A stretch of DNA of 64,000 bases from Verpa conica (taxonomy: Eukaryota > Ascomycota > Pezizomycetes > Pezizales > Morchellaceae): NCBI GenBank assembly GCA_033030425.1, contig JAUFSD010000003.1, forward strand, positions 1,860,001 through 1,924,000. The letters run 5' to 3'. The translations under genes were made by a program, and so were the position numbers. Numbering within the stretch: position 1 is the first letter of the stretch; every line of letters begins with the position of its first letter. Shown one piece after another: positions 13,001 through 25,221 of this stretch. Below the pieces are notes generated by a model. It was not told the DNA's origin, searched no databases, and saw only the letters and a list, made by a program, of their open reading frames with translations.

Positions 13001-13843
13001 TTAAGTACATGCATGATGTAGGTCTTCCTAAATAGCCCGGGTCTTCACTTTGTTATTTCGGTGAGACCTCCACAGCGGGCCGACAACGGCCCGATATGGA
13101 GGATATATAGAAGTAGGAGTACGCCCCTAGGGCAGCTATTGACTATCGTGTTTTCTATTTTCAACAAAAACCATTCTAGTTTTCTTTGCTTTATTTTGCA
13201 TACTTGTGTACATGCTAGCCACAGTGTATTGTTAAATGTAGTAGCTGCATATTTCCGGTGGTTAGTTTTCTATTAAGCTCAATCTACCCGTTTCTCACCA
13301 CCCATAAGTAAAAGACACCAAGCACCTTACTAGTATAATGGGATTTAAAAGATGCGATAATCAACCAACAAAAGCCTCCTGTATATAGCAATTTAAGAAC
13401 ATGCCTGTGCACTCTAGCTCTTTTATAAAGAGGGATTGAAGTAGTATAAAATAGTTGGTTAAAGCGACGAATGAGATAAAAGAAAAATAATAGAATGCCT
13501 GGAAATATATATATAATGATACTACCTACCTATATTATACGTAAAAGGAAAGCTATAATAGTACTCTAGAGGTGCTTTAGTATCTAGAAATGAATCTAGA
13601 TGTAGCGTAGTTACGTCTTGGTGACTTTCAGGCTGCGAAAAATATGGCTAAATCGCTCCAGAAAGCCACTGTCACCATTGGATACCCAAGTAAAAAGCCA
13701 ATACTAGTACATCCTGGAGGGTGGTGCGCTAGAGGTTTCATGTATGTATGCTACCTCAACGAGCATTGGTAGAACTCTTCGTTGCTCGTTTCTAGGGGAA
13801 ATCCCCAAACTAACAATTATATCTTCTCTACCAACGCCAGCAA
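10028..13843. other. Long gene-free spacer, low-complexity tracts
   Basis: About 3.8 kb without a supportable gene. Contents: a G10 run at 10135-10144, a C13 run ending near 11072, poly-A/T tracts, TACATGTA at 10872 and 11341, and a GAAT tetranucleotide repeat at about 12974-12993. The short open frames here lack codon bias and family motifs. Confidence 0.5.
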
Positions 13844-15351
13844 CTAACCAGCTCTCCCCACCTCCGAATACTGTGTAGGCCCTTTAACCTTGCACCATAA
13901 ATCCTTATCCAACCCCCTATCATTAATCAAAGCTGTAATCCTGGCCATTTCTTTTTCCGCCCCTGCGTTCCATTTGTTTACCCTTCGCAGTTCTTTTTCC
14001 TTCTCTATTGCCTTCTTTGAGTCTTCACTCTCCATGGGTGATTTTGTGACCTGTTCTGGATCCTCTGGCATAACGTCCTTGATTAGAATCGGGTAGCTTG
14101 CCCAGCTCCATGGCGGTTCGCCTTGTGTAGAAATCATAGTTTCCCAGGGGTCACGACGACTAGGAGCAATGATTGACTGTTTTTGCATCCATAGGGCACC
14201 TTTGGAGGGTTTAACGGGTGCGGAACTGCTGCGAGCCCACATACTGCGATAAAATTCGTAACGCCGTAGGCGCGTTTCGCGGTCTTTCTCTACTTTTATG
14301 TCTATTTCCTCTTCTGATTTGTATTCTTCCTTCATAGCTTCCTTTTGGCTCTCCGGGAAAAGATTAAATTCTTGACAGAATAGGTCGAAGAGTTTTTTAT
14401 CACGTGAGTCGTGGATGTTACGGTTGTACAGTTCAATATCCTCGTTCTGTAGAAAGTAAGGTTCTTGGTCATCCTCATAGATCATAAATCTGAATCAACT
14501 TTGAAAGGATATTATTTGTAGCTTACCTCTCTCTCGAGACGCTGCTCCAAAAGCTTCTTACGCACAACTTCCAGAACTGACATTGCGGGTCGTTTATTTT
14601 CACCAGCATAGAGGAACGGTGACAAGCTGGTTACGAATTCAGGGTCTGTAAGCCCATTGGCAACAAGAACGCGGCTAAGATATGCCTTCTTTGCCTCTCG
14701 TTGTTTTTCCCGCTCTGTCTTACGCTCTTGGCTTTGGGTGGTACGGCGGGTGAGGAAATCTGCGAGATCGCCGCCATGGATTCGGGTTGCAAGCTTGCGG
14801 ACCTCGGATTCAAGGAAGAGAGTTGTTAGTCCACTGAAAACGAAGTACTGGCCGAAACGGATATTAGAATTGAAAAGGTCTGGCTGCTTTAGGTAATATC
14901 TGGGGCTTGTTAGCTGGTGGGCTCGTCTTTTAAGTTTTAAAGAGGGGAAAGACTTCTTGCAAGCATCTGTCATTGTAATCTTCTCCCCCCATTCGTTCTT
15001 ATCGCAATTCTTGCAACATATTATACTATCTGCTAGGATAGCACGACGTGAAGATCTTTGGTTACAGAAATCACAGTGCTTCCATACATGGCGTAATAAC
15101 TGTTGCCGACTAGTTGGTCTTTGGGGGGGGATAATTCCAGACTTGGATACTGCCCATTTCGCAAGACGGGTAGCGAGAATGTGGGAGGTGTAGCCTTCGA
15201 CGAGACCGTTGAGACTTTTAGAAACGGCTGAGAGGACTATGTAGGGGTGTTCATGGGAATGTGGGCCTTGGTAGAGATAGGAGAGGATACTGTAGGACAC
15301 ATCAAGAGAGAGAGAATCAAGGGTTTGCTGGGACATGACTACGGGAGCCAC
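13844..15351 (-). CDS. Fungal F-box-type protein with Cys pairs
   Basis: Two exons, 15351-14527 and 14446-13844, join in phase at a good acceptor (ctttctacag) to give 475 residues. The alternative start at 15336 (MSQQTL) would drop only five residues. Residues about 10-60 (LSLDVSYSILSYL, then VLSAVSKSLNGLVEG) look like an F-box, the adaptor segment that binds Skp1 in SCF ubiquitin ligases. After it come CDFCNQ and CCKNCD pairs and a Y-LKQPDLF stretch, an arrangement common in fungal F-box proteins of unknown target. The second half is charged, with Lys/Glu-rich helices likely to be coiled. Role as a substrate receptor is inferred; the F-box match is moderate. Confidence 0.75.
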
Positions 15352-17363
15352 AGCAGGGGGTGATGTGATGCTAATGCTGCTGGTGATGAGGAAGATGGAT
15401 GGTGATGGATGTTGATGATAGATTGGTGATGTAATGGGGAGGGAGGGTCTTTCCAGGGGACTGTCTCAGTTCCGAGTGATGGTGCCCCTCTGGAGAAGCT
15501 GTCTGTTAGGGCTACGCGAGCAGCCCTGCGTGGATCTAACGGGGGGGCTTAGGAAAAGAAATAACGTTGGATCTCATCCGTCCCTAGAAGAATAAGAATT
15601 CTCTGTGCGGTTACCGACATCGAGAACAAGGGGGTGGGAATCGTGGGTTAGGGCTGGTACTGAGCTCTTTGGACAAGCCTTGAATGGAATAAATATATAA
15701 TGGCCAGTATTAGTATGGGTTATCCATTGATGAGGCCAAAATCGTTAAAGACAGCTGGGTTATATCAGGTTTTCTTATAGATTTGAACATATGGGCTTTC
15801 CCTACATCACTCTGTTCCAGAATAGCGATAGGCGCCGTCGCTCTGCGCTAGTGTGCTCCGCAGCCCTTATCGCTCCGCATGGGGTCAAAGCTTGTTACCC
15901 CGCGTTCCGAGGATTTCCTCGGCAATCAGCGGCCCTACCCGAGCCCTCGAGAAGAGCAAAAGGCAATCAAGCACGCGTGAGAATGTGCTACCGCTCTAAT
16001 TTGCGCGAGGGAGCAAGACCAGGACGTACTTACATGTACGCGCTCCAGCTGGGCCCTTCTTTTATAAAGACCTCGCCAGGCTCCCCGCTCGTTCACTTTC
16101 CATTTATCCATTTCTGTATCGGATGAGGATCGTTCGACCCCAGGATTATGTAACCGGCCGGGATTACAGTTGCAACCCCGAGTCATTATCGCTGCTTCCC
16201 CCACAACTACCGAGGATCTATCGCTATGGGAATCTTATTCCGGTCATACCAAGAGCTGAGCTCGCTTGAAACCGGAACGCTGCTGAACTGCGATCCCGTA
16301 CAGACATTCAACATATCCTATGCTGTCTAGAAGAAAGAAGCGAGAAGCAAGTGTTTGTAGCTCTGGGGATTAGATAGCAATATGTATATGGCAGGTACAT
16401 GTAGCTATCTGGCTATTCTCCAAGTTACGGGGGTCGCTCGGCTAGGATATTCTCCAGTATTCTCCACTGCTGTTCTGCCGGTAGAAACGTGACAGCTTAT
16501 ACAGGCTCTGAATGATGGGCATATATCCACAGCTTCCTATAGCTATGATCGACGTTGAGCACTCAATATTCAGCACTCGTGTGACCTACAGACCAAGAAA
16601 CCCCTCATCCCATCCACCATGCTGCCACCCCATTCGAAAGCTGCTGTTTCTCCTGTCGGCTGTTTGTGCGCCCTTCATCTGCCCCTCTGCCCCTCCTTTC
16701 TTGCATCTTGCTCTTGAAATCTCGTCGTCGCCGTCATCGTGCCCAACATCACCTCAACCTCAACCTCAACCTCAACTACCCAACAGTTGGTTGCTACCGC
16801 AACGAATAAGGAACAAGCCGAAAACGGATTGTCTAGAGAAAAAGAAAGGAAAGAAAGCGACTCTTCTCCCGTATTTGGTTCGTGTCCCGGCTTTTCTTTT
16901 TACCGGAGAGGACGGCCAGAGCTCAACGGAACCGGCTAACTTTGGGACAAGCCGAAGATTATCCGATTTACAACCCTCGGACAATTGTCGACTTTGTAAG
17001 TCAGTCAATTTTTCCGTCTTCTTCCGTCACTTACTTCACCCCCCCCCTCCTCTACTTCTCTCTTTCTTTCTTCCCTCTATCTTCCTTTCATTTCGTCTCT
17101 CTCCCGTGTTTCCCCTTCGCCGTGTTTCTTCCCTGAATCTTGCTACCAGATCCCAATATCCCACTATATTGACTCCTTCAATCTCAATTGTTTCTGAATC
17201 CTCCCTATCACTTTAGCCGCCTTCAATATTATCAAATCTTCAGCCTCCTGACCAGATAGTCCTTTTATCCCTTCGCCTTCACTGATCTGATATAAATCAC
17301 CCTCCATCAAGGACTAATAACTGCTGCTCCCGGCGTAGAAATATATAAGAAAATACTTCAAAG
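15352..17363. other. Divergent spacer with C/T-rich leader
   Basis: About 2 kb between two divergent genes. The left part is rich in short G runs and holds TACATGTA at 16031 and 16396. The right part, especially about 17035-17115, is strongly C/T-rich, as in promoters and 5' leaders of highly expressed filamentous fungal genes. A 234-codon open frame at 16512-17216 is best explained by this composition bias. Confidence 0.55.
17035..17363 (+). promoter_or_regulatory. C/T-rich core promoter and 5' leader of the carrier gene
   Basis: Pyrimidine tracts (tctctctttctttcttccc and relatives) run just upstream of the carrier start codon at 17364. C/T boxes ahead of transcription starts are a known feature of strongly expressed filamentous-fungal genes. 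The exact start of transcription is not visible. Confidence 0.5.
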
Positions 17364-18697
17364 ATGTCTGCTGCTGCTGCTGCTCCTACCCGTTCAGTCG
17401 GGCGTGGGGGCAAGTCTGATTTCCTCCACCATCCTATCACCAGAAGCGTCCTCCCGTTTCTAAACGGTGGTGCTGCCGGTATGATTGCCACTAGTGTTAT
17501 TCAACCTGTGGACATGGTCAAGGTATGTACTTCTCTTCTATGTCTGTTGCATCCGGTCTTTGGTAGTTATATAGTTGGAAGAGCTATCAAGACTGGCAAC
17601 CGGCTATATAGCTTGGGTTAGGGTTGGGTCAGCTACATATCTAGTTGCTACTACCCTAACCCTGGATATTTGCCCTTAACACTTTTCAAGACTGGACACT
17701 TGCTAATAATCTGTAGGTCCGCATTCAACTAGCCGGGAATCAGAAGGTGTCAGCGTTGAAGGTCACTAGCGATATTATTAAGCAGGGTAAATTTCTTGAT
17801 TTGTATTCTGGGCTATCTGCTGGTCTTTTACGCCAGGCTGTGTAAGTCTCGAGCCTCTTTTCAGTAAGCCCAAACTATATTAATTTCATTTTATAGTTAT
17901 ACTACTGCACGCATGGGTTTCTTCGGCACCTTCATGAACAAGATTGGCGCTAAAGCCAAGTCGGAAGGTCGTGCTGTCACCTTTGGCGAGCGTACCTTGG
18001 CAGCCCTTAGTGCTGGTGGGCTTGGAGCTATTCTTGGAAACCCAGCAGATCTTGCACTTATCAGGATGCAGTCTGATGGAATGCGCCCAATCGCTGAGCG
18101 CAAGAACTACACTTCGGTTCTCAATGCCCTCAAGCGTATTTCGGCCTCGGAAGGAGTCACGGCTTTGTGGAATGGTTGTATACCAACTGTTGCAAGGGCT
18201 ATGGCCCTCAACTTTGGTCAGCTCGCATTCTACAGTGAGAGTAAGGCTAGACTCGCAAATTACAATTTCGAGAAGGTCTTAGGATCCAAGAAGAATGCAG
18301 AGGTCGGCAGGGGAATTGCGGCGAGTGCTGTTGCTGGGTTCTTTGCCAGTTTTTTCAGCTTGCCGTTTGATTTTGTATGTTCCTATGCCTGCCACAATCT
18401 ATTGGTGCTAATATTTGGGTTTTTTCTTGTCTTTTAGGTCAAGACTAGGTTGCAGAAGCAGACGAAGGGTCCTGATGGGAAACTTCCGTACAAGGGAACT
18501 CTCGATTGTGCACTAAAGGTTGCTAGGGAGGAAGGGTTGTTGAGATTCTATAGAGGGTTCGGGACGTAAGTATTCTGCAGGTTGTATTGTTTTGTGAGAT
18601 GGGGGCTGATATTCAACTTAGGTATTACGTCCGTATTGCACCGCACGCCATGTTGACGGTCCTGTTTGCCGACTGGTTCCTGAAATTGACCAAATAG
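17364..18697 (+). CDS. Mitochondrial carrier, 2-oxoglutarate/malate (OGC) type
   Basis: Exons 17364-17522, 17717-17841, 17897-18374, 18438-18565 and 18622-18697 add up to 321 residues, the usual carrier length. Three repeats each carry the carrier signature: PVDMVKVRIQ, PADLALIRMQSDG and PFDFVKTRLQ. The second repeat (ALIRMQSDG, then NALKRISASEGVTALWNG and CIPTVARAMALNFGQLA) closely follows the oxoglutarate/malate carrier of animals, so exchange of 2-oxoglutarate for malate across the inner mitochondrial membrane is the best guess; a related dicarboxylate or oxaloacetate carrier is possible. The N-terminus is a short poly-Ala stretch, not a clear presequence, as usual for carriers. Intron 1 (194 bases) is longer than the others and holds inverted telomere-like motifs. 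Confidence 0.92.
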
Positions 18698-19606
18698 ATG
18701 ATCCTCTGGGTATCTATGGATGATGAATTGAAGGGCAATTAAATTTGGTAGAGTGGTAGGGGGATGTTGAGGCGTTCAAGCCTATAAGCTATGTAGCTGG
18801 AGAGAAAAGTGGATCTTCTCGAGAAGGTTTCGTGGGCTTCCTGTATTTTTTGCGGGTGTTTTCTTTCTTTTTTCTTTCTTTTTCCTTCTAGCTTCCACTC
18901 TCTGGTGGGAGTAATGGTAACGATTTCAACCCGGTGCTGGTGGGGTTCGTCTTTTTCTGGTTTTCTTTGAAGGATTGCACACGGATCGCAGGAGTTGTAT
19001 CTATTCTAGAGGTCATTTGAAGTATGATAAGAATTGTATGTAAGATCAAGTCCTATGAAGAAAATACGTTTCCTGAGATGAGTGTAGAGGTTCTGAGTGG
19101 GCTAGCTTTGGAGTGAAGGAGAGTAGTCACATAGGGTGTCAGATATAGAAGCTCTCCGCTTTCTTTTTCAGAATAAGCTGGGCAGCTAATCAATATACAC
19201 ATAAATTATACTTTAGCCGAAGGTCTCCATGTATTTATGGTTCATTCATTCATTATACATAAATCCACTGTCTGGGTTTTAGGTAATGTGTAGTCTGTTT
19301 AGGAGAGACATCTGGATCATCAAATATCACTCGAAATCACTATGAGAGAATACTGACTTTGGCCAAAAGTTTCATGATCTATACACCAATTCTATTTTTT
19401 TCAAAAACTCCCTGAAGATATCTACCCAACATGATTCATCAATCTAGACAACACCCCCAAACAAATGAAACCCAACAACCCACCTAATTGAGACAAAAAA
19501 AAAATACACAAGAACCTCCACCCCTCCCCTTTTTTCAAGAAAAAGAAAACATAAGAAAAGTGATCTCTAGATAGCTAAAATAAAAGTTCCTAGAAAAAAT
19601 GAACAT
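18698..19606. other. Convergent spacer, no gene seen
   Basis: A+T-rich 3' regions of two converging genes, with T- and A-runs (ttttctttctttttcc near 18860; A-tract near 19496) and a CATT/TTCA microrepeat at about 19240. No coding segment recognised. Confidence 0.5.
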
Positions 19607-20486
19607 TTAACTCATATAAGGGCCAAGAGCAGTCCTAATCTGTCCAGTAAAAGTCTGACAATCCGCCACAGCCATAGAGCCACCCTGCTCAGTCTCAACA
19701 CCATTAGGAGCCCTCAAGTTCGGCCAAGCCTTAGTCTTGAACTCCTTCAAGCTCTTTTCAGTGATAGCACCGATAGGGCCACCCTTGAACCTATTCTGGG
19801 GATCAGTGATGTGGTTCTCCTTCCATCTGGGCTTAAGTGCAAAGCTCTCTCCGGGGGCCTTATTGATTGAGTCTAGTAGGGTTCCGGTCACGAAGCCGGC
19901 GGGAGTGTTTGGTTTGAGAGCGATGAAGATACCGCAGTGCTCGCGGTTGTTGGGCCCGGCTTGCTTGTTGTCTGCGAAGATGTAGATGTCGAAGGTGGCG
20001 CTTGCGCCGCCGCAGACGTTGCCTCGGCGGTTCAGACTCTTCTTTCCGCCTTTTGAGGATGGTAGGACGCAGACGTTGGGGTCGGATTTGGTGGATGTTT
20101 TTGTGCCGGTGGTGGTGGTACTGCCGCGTTGTGTGGGTTTGCGTGCGGTGGTGGGCTTGCGTGCGACGGTTGGTTTGCGTGCAATGGTGGGCTTGCGTGC
20201 GGTGGTGGGCTTGCGGACTGTAGATCGGGTTGGGGCTCTGGGAGCGGCTTTTTTGGGTAGTGCTCGTGGGAGCAGGGGGTTTGGGATGGGAAGGGGTTGG
20301 CCGTAGTCACTTGAGGGGTGTGTTAGTAAGGCTTTGGGTATGTATGTATGTATAGGGGAGTGTAACTTACACTGTGATGTCTTCGTCGCGGCGAGCGAGG
20401 TTTTGGTCAGTTGTGCTGATGGTTGGGAATGCACTTGCTACTGCGCTCAAGAGGAAGAGGCTTGATATCCATCCGTTGACCTTCAT
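19607..20486 (-). CDS. Secreted basic protein with RKPT repeats, family not recognised
   Basis: Exons 20486-20371 and 20309-19607 give 272 residues. The start at 20486 gives a clear signal peptide (WISSLFLLSAVASAFP) followed by an Arg-Arg site, which a Kex2-type protease could cut. Residues about 70-105 form five near-identical units RKPT(T/I/V)A, then a Thr/Ser-rich linker likely to be O-mannosylated. The C-terminal 150 residues form a probable globular domain with four spaced cysteines (NVCVLP, NVCGGA, EHCGIF, DCQTF), enough for two disulfides. I do not recognise this domain. The basic linker suggests binding to an acidic wall polymer, as inference. The two exons join in frame, which supports a real gene. 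Confidence 0.75.
20137..20220 (-). repeat. Coding minisatellite, five RKPT units
   Basis: Five tandem units of about 18 bases encode RKPTTA, RKPTIA, RKPTVA, RKPTTA and RKPT in the secreted basic protein. On the plus strand the unit reads as repeats of gggcttgcgtgcggtggt. Such arrays change copy number easily between strains. Confidence 0.85.
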
Positions 20487-21918
20487 TGTTGGTTATTGTG
20501 TTGTATAGGTCGTTGGTAGTAAAGAAAGAATGAGAGTGAAAAGAAAAAAAAAGCTGTCAAAGCGTTGAAGAGAAGAAAAAGGTTTTAATGAATGTATTTA
20601 GTGAGATGAAGTGAAGAATGAGTGACTAGAGACCAATCCAGTGGCTGCTGATGATGAGAAGGAATTGTTCTGGGAGTCTCGAGAGTACATATTATATAGT
20701 AGTGGTCTTCACGCAAGAGGAGGTATTAGATGTCTCTTTACTAGAGTGCGCCCTAACCTTACGGCGTGGTAGCATGGAGGTGGCACTATAGTACCAAAAC
20801 ATTTACCGTATCGATAGCTATCTCGAATGCAGTCGCTGCTGCCTGTTTTGGCTACTGGTAAAGTGTGGCTTGTGTGATCTGCAGCGCAGTCAAGGATCCT
20901 CTAATCCTGGCGGCTTCTAAAATCGGTGGTGTGGGTGGTCTATTTTTCCTAGAGAATTGTTTTCTTTCTTTCTTCTGGTTCTAGAGGCTCTAAATGCTCT
21001 AATCAATCAGACCGGTGTTTCAACTAATTCCTGTACCGGGGTGACGATTCTAGGATCTGACCCAGGAACCAGGTTGGAGTTTATATAGAAAGGTGGCAAA
21101 GCACCCCTAAAGAAGCAAAGGGCTATGGGGGCGGTAAAAGGTCGGTCTGAATGGCGTCTGTATTTTATGCTCGGCTGTCAACCCTTTTTTTACCAACGTT
21201 AACTTATGCCTGCGTTGCTGTAGCACAACCTATGATAGTGGCGAGTAGTCACGATGTCATCTCTTATACCTGGATAGCTGATGGCACCGGTCAGCTATTT
21301 CCAGGAGTCTGTAGCGAGTACTCTACAAGTGCCGCCTGTTTGACGAACAGAGGCCAATAGGGCCCTGCACAAACTAGGAATATCTGACTGTAATGAAAGG
21401 CCATATTGAAGCGAGATGTTAAAATACCTGGCTATCAAGACAATCGGTGAACGGCACACATTACCGATCGTACTCCCATCGCGTGTGTACCCAGATCCTC
21501 TTCTACGCCGCTGCACACCGGAGGAGCAGGGATAGTAACGAATAGCGTGCTTAACCAAGGGCGCGAGCGGATCTGACCGGATAATCTTATAGCCCTAGGC
21601 TTCGGGATACGGTAGGGGTATTCTGTGAAAATGTATTCATTCGACAAGATGGGATGTTTCTAGGCGGGCACATGGCTGTGGGCTTCGTTGTTTACTGTTG
21701 GTTTATTAAAAGAATCGGATGTTTCTGGGTGTAGTTTGAGGGCTCAGCAACCCTCGGGCTAGAGGTCAATTAATTTTAGATTAATTGCTATTATGAAATC
21801 AATTGTTAAGAATTGCGTAATAGTTTTTTTTCGTCAAGATATTCATTTTCTCTGTACAGATTTTAATTTACAACCTTCATCGAAGCAAACTACCATCTCC
21901 CTATACATGGCAACACCC
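20487..21918. other. Gene-free spacer
   Basis: About 1.4 kb holding the promoter of the secreted basic protein and the 3' flank of the fasciclin gene. It includes A-runs and T-runs and short open frames (21151-21360, 21295-21647) with no family motif. Confidence 0.5.
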
Positions 21919-22675
21919 TCAGTAAGGGAGTTCCCACCCAGCCATAACAGCCTGCTTGACCTTAGGTATAGAATACTCATCATCAAAGAACAGCCCTGTA
22001 GGATCCAGGATCCCATCAATGATATGTATAACGCCCTGTAGATTACTACGTCAGTTTCCCAAACTCCCCCCTCCCTTCCCAGCATTGAATAGGCACATCA
22101 ACTCACCCCTGTCACCGGAATATCTCCCTTAACAACCTTAACCCGTCGATTAAGAACCAGATCGCTTCCCACTTTCTGCGCTCCCAGAAACAGGAACGTC
22201 GCCGTCTGTACTCGCGAAAACGTATCGGTGAACAGGACCCCATTCGTCTTGTAAACGTCCACGGGGATGTAATGATACATCAACATGTTGCCTAGATACG
22301 CCCTCCCTTTAGCAGACGGAGTGAGGTAAAAGCGCTTGAGGTTTTGTGACATTGAAGCAAAAGCGGCGTTGTTGGGGGCAAAGAACGTGAAGTTGTTCTT
22401 TTCTGGAGTATGGCTGAACGCGGTTTCGAACCCTAGGTTATAAATTGCTTTAGCACTGTAGATAATTGATAGTTTAAGGGGGGAGAAGGGGGAAAGAAAA
22501 TCAGCTTACCAAGTGGTAACTTCATTGCTGCGGCGAGACTGGAAAGATCTGGGTCGGAGTTTAGATAATCCATAATCGTAGTTCCTTGAGACGGAGCAGT
22601 GTAGTTCTCTCTCGCGGAAGCCCAGATGCTCGATCCTGCGACTGCGAAGAACGCAAAAATTCCAGTGAAGCGCAT
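21919..22675 (-). CDS. Secreted fasciclin (FAS1) domain protein
   Basis: Exons 22675-22510, 22432-22107 and 22035-21919 join in frame to 202 residues. A signal peptide (TGIFAFFAVAGSSIWASA) is followed by a single FAS1 domain. The H1 motif reads NNFTFFAPNNAAFA at about residue 70 and the H2 motif GVIHIIDGIL at about 165, spaced as in FAS1 domains. FAS1 proteins sit at the cell surface or wall and take part in adhesion; a single domain of this size is normal for fungi. No GPI-type hydrophobic tail follows the last residues (AVMAGWELPY), so it is probably freely secreted. Confidence 0.88.
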
Positions 22676-23311
22676 TTCAAAGTGTCAAGTTAGTGAAATG
22701 GCTCTGTGTCGGGGGTGGGGAATTTGTTTTTCCCCTCGAAAGCTGTAAATATCAAAGTTGGTTAATTTCGCATCAAGTACTTAAGCGGGTCGATGGGTAT
22801 CTATTTGACCATTTGCTCTCACACTCACATGTTTTCGGATAAAAAAAAACCAGCGCCTATGGGGGGGAGAACAAAAAAAAAAAACACATCCGGTTCTTCC
22901 CCCGGTCGGCGTTTTCTTTCCCCCGCAATTTCTTAAGGTATTTTTTTCATTGCAATATATAATACCCCACAGTTCTAGTAGTGATTAGGAGCTCCCCCGG
23001 GCATTCCTCCGCTAGGAACAAGCGAGAACTCATTTGGCTGAACAGATGCCTAAGGCGCCCTCCCCCCTGCTAGTTCTAATATCTGTATTGCAACACTGCA
23101 GAGTTTCCCCCCCACATGATATCACTCTGGCTGATCATAAAGAAATTTAAAAAGGATAGTTGATCGTAAAAAGTTGTAGAGTTTCTTTTTTTTCTTTTTT
23201 TTCCAAAAAAAACCGTTAATTACATTACGAGCTCCTGGTTCCTACTGCTCCTCTACTTCATGACCCTTAGCCATCGGTAGCGTCAAACCAGCAAAAGAAA
23301 GAAAAAAAATC
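22676..23311. other. Divergent promoter region
   Basis: 636 bases between the divergent fasciclin and alpha-galactosidase genes. It holds A- and T-runs, a TATA-like tataatacc near 22960 and a T/C-rich tract (about 23183-23205) close to the galactosidase start. The two secreted products could share regulation from here, as inference. Confidence 0.5.
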
Positions 23312-25221
23312 ATGAAGTTCTCGACCGGTTCTTTCCTCCTCACTCTGTCTGGCCTGGCTTTACCAGCGACGGCTCTGAAAGACGGTATAGCCAAGAAACC
23401 ACAGATGGGGTTCAACACGTAAGTTTTACGCCGGAATTGTCCCAATTGTGGGTTCGGAACTAGCAGTCAGAAGTGTTAATTTATATTATCTCTACTCAGA
23501 TGGAACTCCTTTAAGGCGACCATTGACGAGAGTGTAATGATTACAGCGGCAGAAAAGCTCGTATCTTTGGGACTGAAAGATGGTAGGGAGACCCCCCCCT
23601 CCAACATTTACTAGGAGTTAAGCTTACAGGAGTAAAAAAACTTTAAGTTGGGTATATCTACGCAAACATGGACGAAGGATGGGTAAGATGATCTTAAGAA
23701 TGTTATAAAAAAATGTAGATACTGAATATTTAGAAAAGCAAGCAAACTATACTCGAGAAGAGACAGGTGGAAAACTATTACCGAATGCTACACGTTTCCC
23801 GAATGGGATCAAGCATCTCGCGGATAGGATCCATTCTCTGGGTCTGAAAGTTGGGATTTATTCTGATTCTGGAGTTTGTGAGTTCCTTTTTTCTTTTTCC
23901 TCTTTTTTTTAAAAAATAATCAATCGTATTATTGTCTTCGTCTTGGGTTTCCGCTGAACTTTGCAGGGTCTTGCTTCAAAAACCCAGGTAGCTATGGGTA
24001 TGAATATGAGGACGCTCAAGATTTCGCGTACGTTCTGCAGTAAAATGTACCATTACACTAAAAACTTTGCTGACAACTCTTAGTGACTGGGGGATCGATT
24101 ACCTGAAATACGGTATGGGAAAACTATTTTACGCACGGCTGGGGAAAAGATTCAAGCTGACATAGTCTCATAGATAACTGCGCGGGTGCTGAAAGCTATT
24201 ACCATCCGCCCCAGCATCGATTCGGAGGTGAGTAGTGGACTGTAGTACCTCTGACTTTGTATAATGTTGTCTAATTGTTATTTCACAGAGATGCGAGATG
24301 CCCTGAAAGCAACTGGTAGGGAGATACTGTTCTCCTTGTGTGAATGGGGCTACATGTTTCCTTGGCTTTGGTCCCATGAAGTGGGGCATTCTTATCGGTA
24401 AGTTGTATTATCTGCTTATTATGCATGGGAATACTGACAGTCTGCGTACCGAATAGTATGAGCGGAGATATCTACCAACACTACACAGTCGATAAATCTG
24501 GATGTCGCGGAAAGACAGCTTACTCACTAACTACCGGAGATGTATGTTATACTTCTGCTTCTTTGAAAGGGTTTTGGAATACTAAAAGGTCGACAATTAA
24601 TAGGGAGGATGTTCCGTTCTTACAATCATTCGAAAGATGCGTGAGATCACTCAGTACCAGCAGCCAGGTTCATGGGCCGACGTATGTAGAAAAAAAACGC
24701 GTTGATACTTACAGCCTTTTTTTTTTCGAAACTAACTCTTTAAATGTTACCAGATGGACATGCTCGAGATCGGTAACGTTGTGAATGCGACAGTTTACGA
24801 AGAGCAAACACACTTCTCCTACTGGGCTGCTCTTAAATCCCCCCTAATAATTGGTGCCAATCTCGCCACTATTTCAAACTCCTCGGTTGCGATCCTAAAG
24901 AATAAAGAAATAATAGCATTGAATCAGGACTCATTAGCCATCGCGCCATGGTTCATCTCCAGTATCAGCATCGAAAACAGTCAGCAGTACTGGGCTGGGC
25001 CACTGAGCGATGGTTGGGTTATCCTTATGACTAACGAGCTGAAAACAGATCAAGATCTGCAAATCAAATGGTCAGATATCGTAGATTTCCCAGGGGGTTC
25101 TTGGAAGGTTAGGGATATCTGGGAGAAGAAAAATCTGGGAGTTATGGACTCTGGGGTCAATATCACAGGGGTTAAGTACTTTCAGACAAAGGTCTTGAAG
25201 CTGACAAGAGTCAGAAATTGA
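23312..25221 (+). CDS. GH27 alpha-galactosidase, secreted, eleven exons
   Basis: Exons 23312-23418, 23500-23582, 23648-23682, 23739-23877, 23967-24027, 24084-24112, 24174-24227, 24289-24397, 24457-24541, 24604-24681 and 24754-25221 give 415 residues. A signal peptide ([13 protein letters not shown]) is followed by a GH27 barrel: [19 protein letters not shown], the nucleophile Asp in LKYDNCAG (split by an intron), CEWGYMFPW, the acid/base Asp in [20 protein letters not shown], and [19 protein letters not shown]. It should release terminal alpha-galactose from galactomannan or raffinose-type sugars outside the cell. Odd point: the usual DDCW substrate-binding motif reads MDEGW, with Asp to Glu and loss of the cysteine; the cysteine expected to pair with it near WNSF is absent too. 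The C-terminal beta domain is present ([13 protein letters not shown]). Confidence 0.9.

Noticed and set aside
16512..17216. 234-codon frame before the carrier gene
   Set aside because: The translation is Pro/Ser/Leu-rich, as expected from C/T-rich leader DNA; no domain or codon bias supports it.
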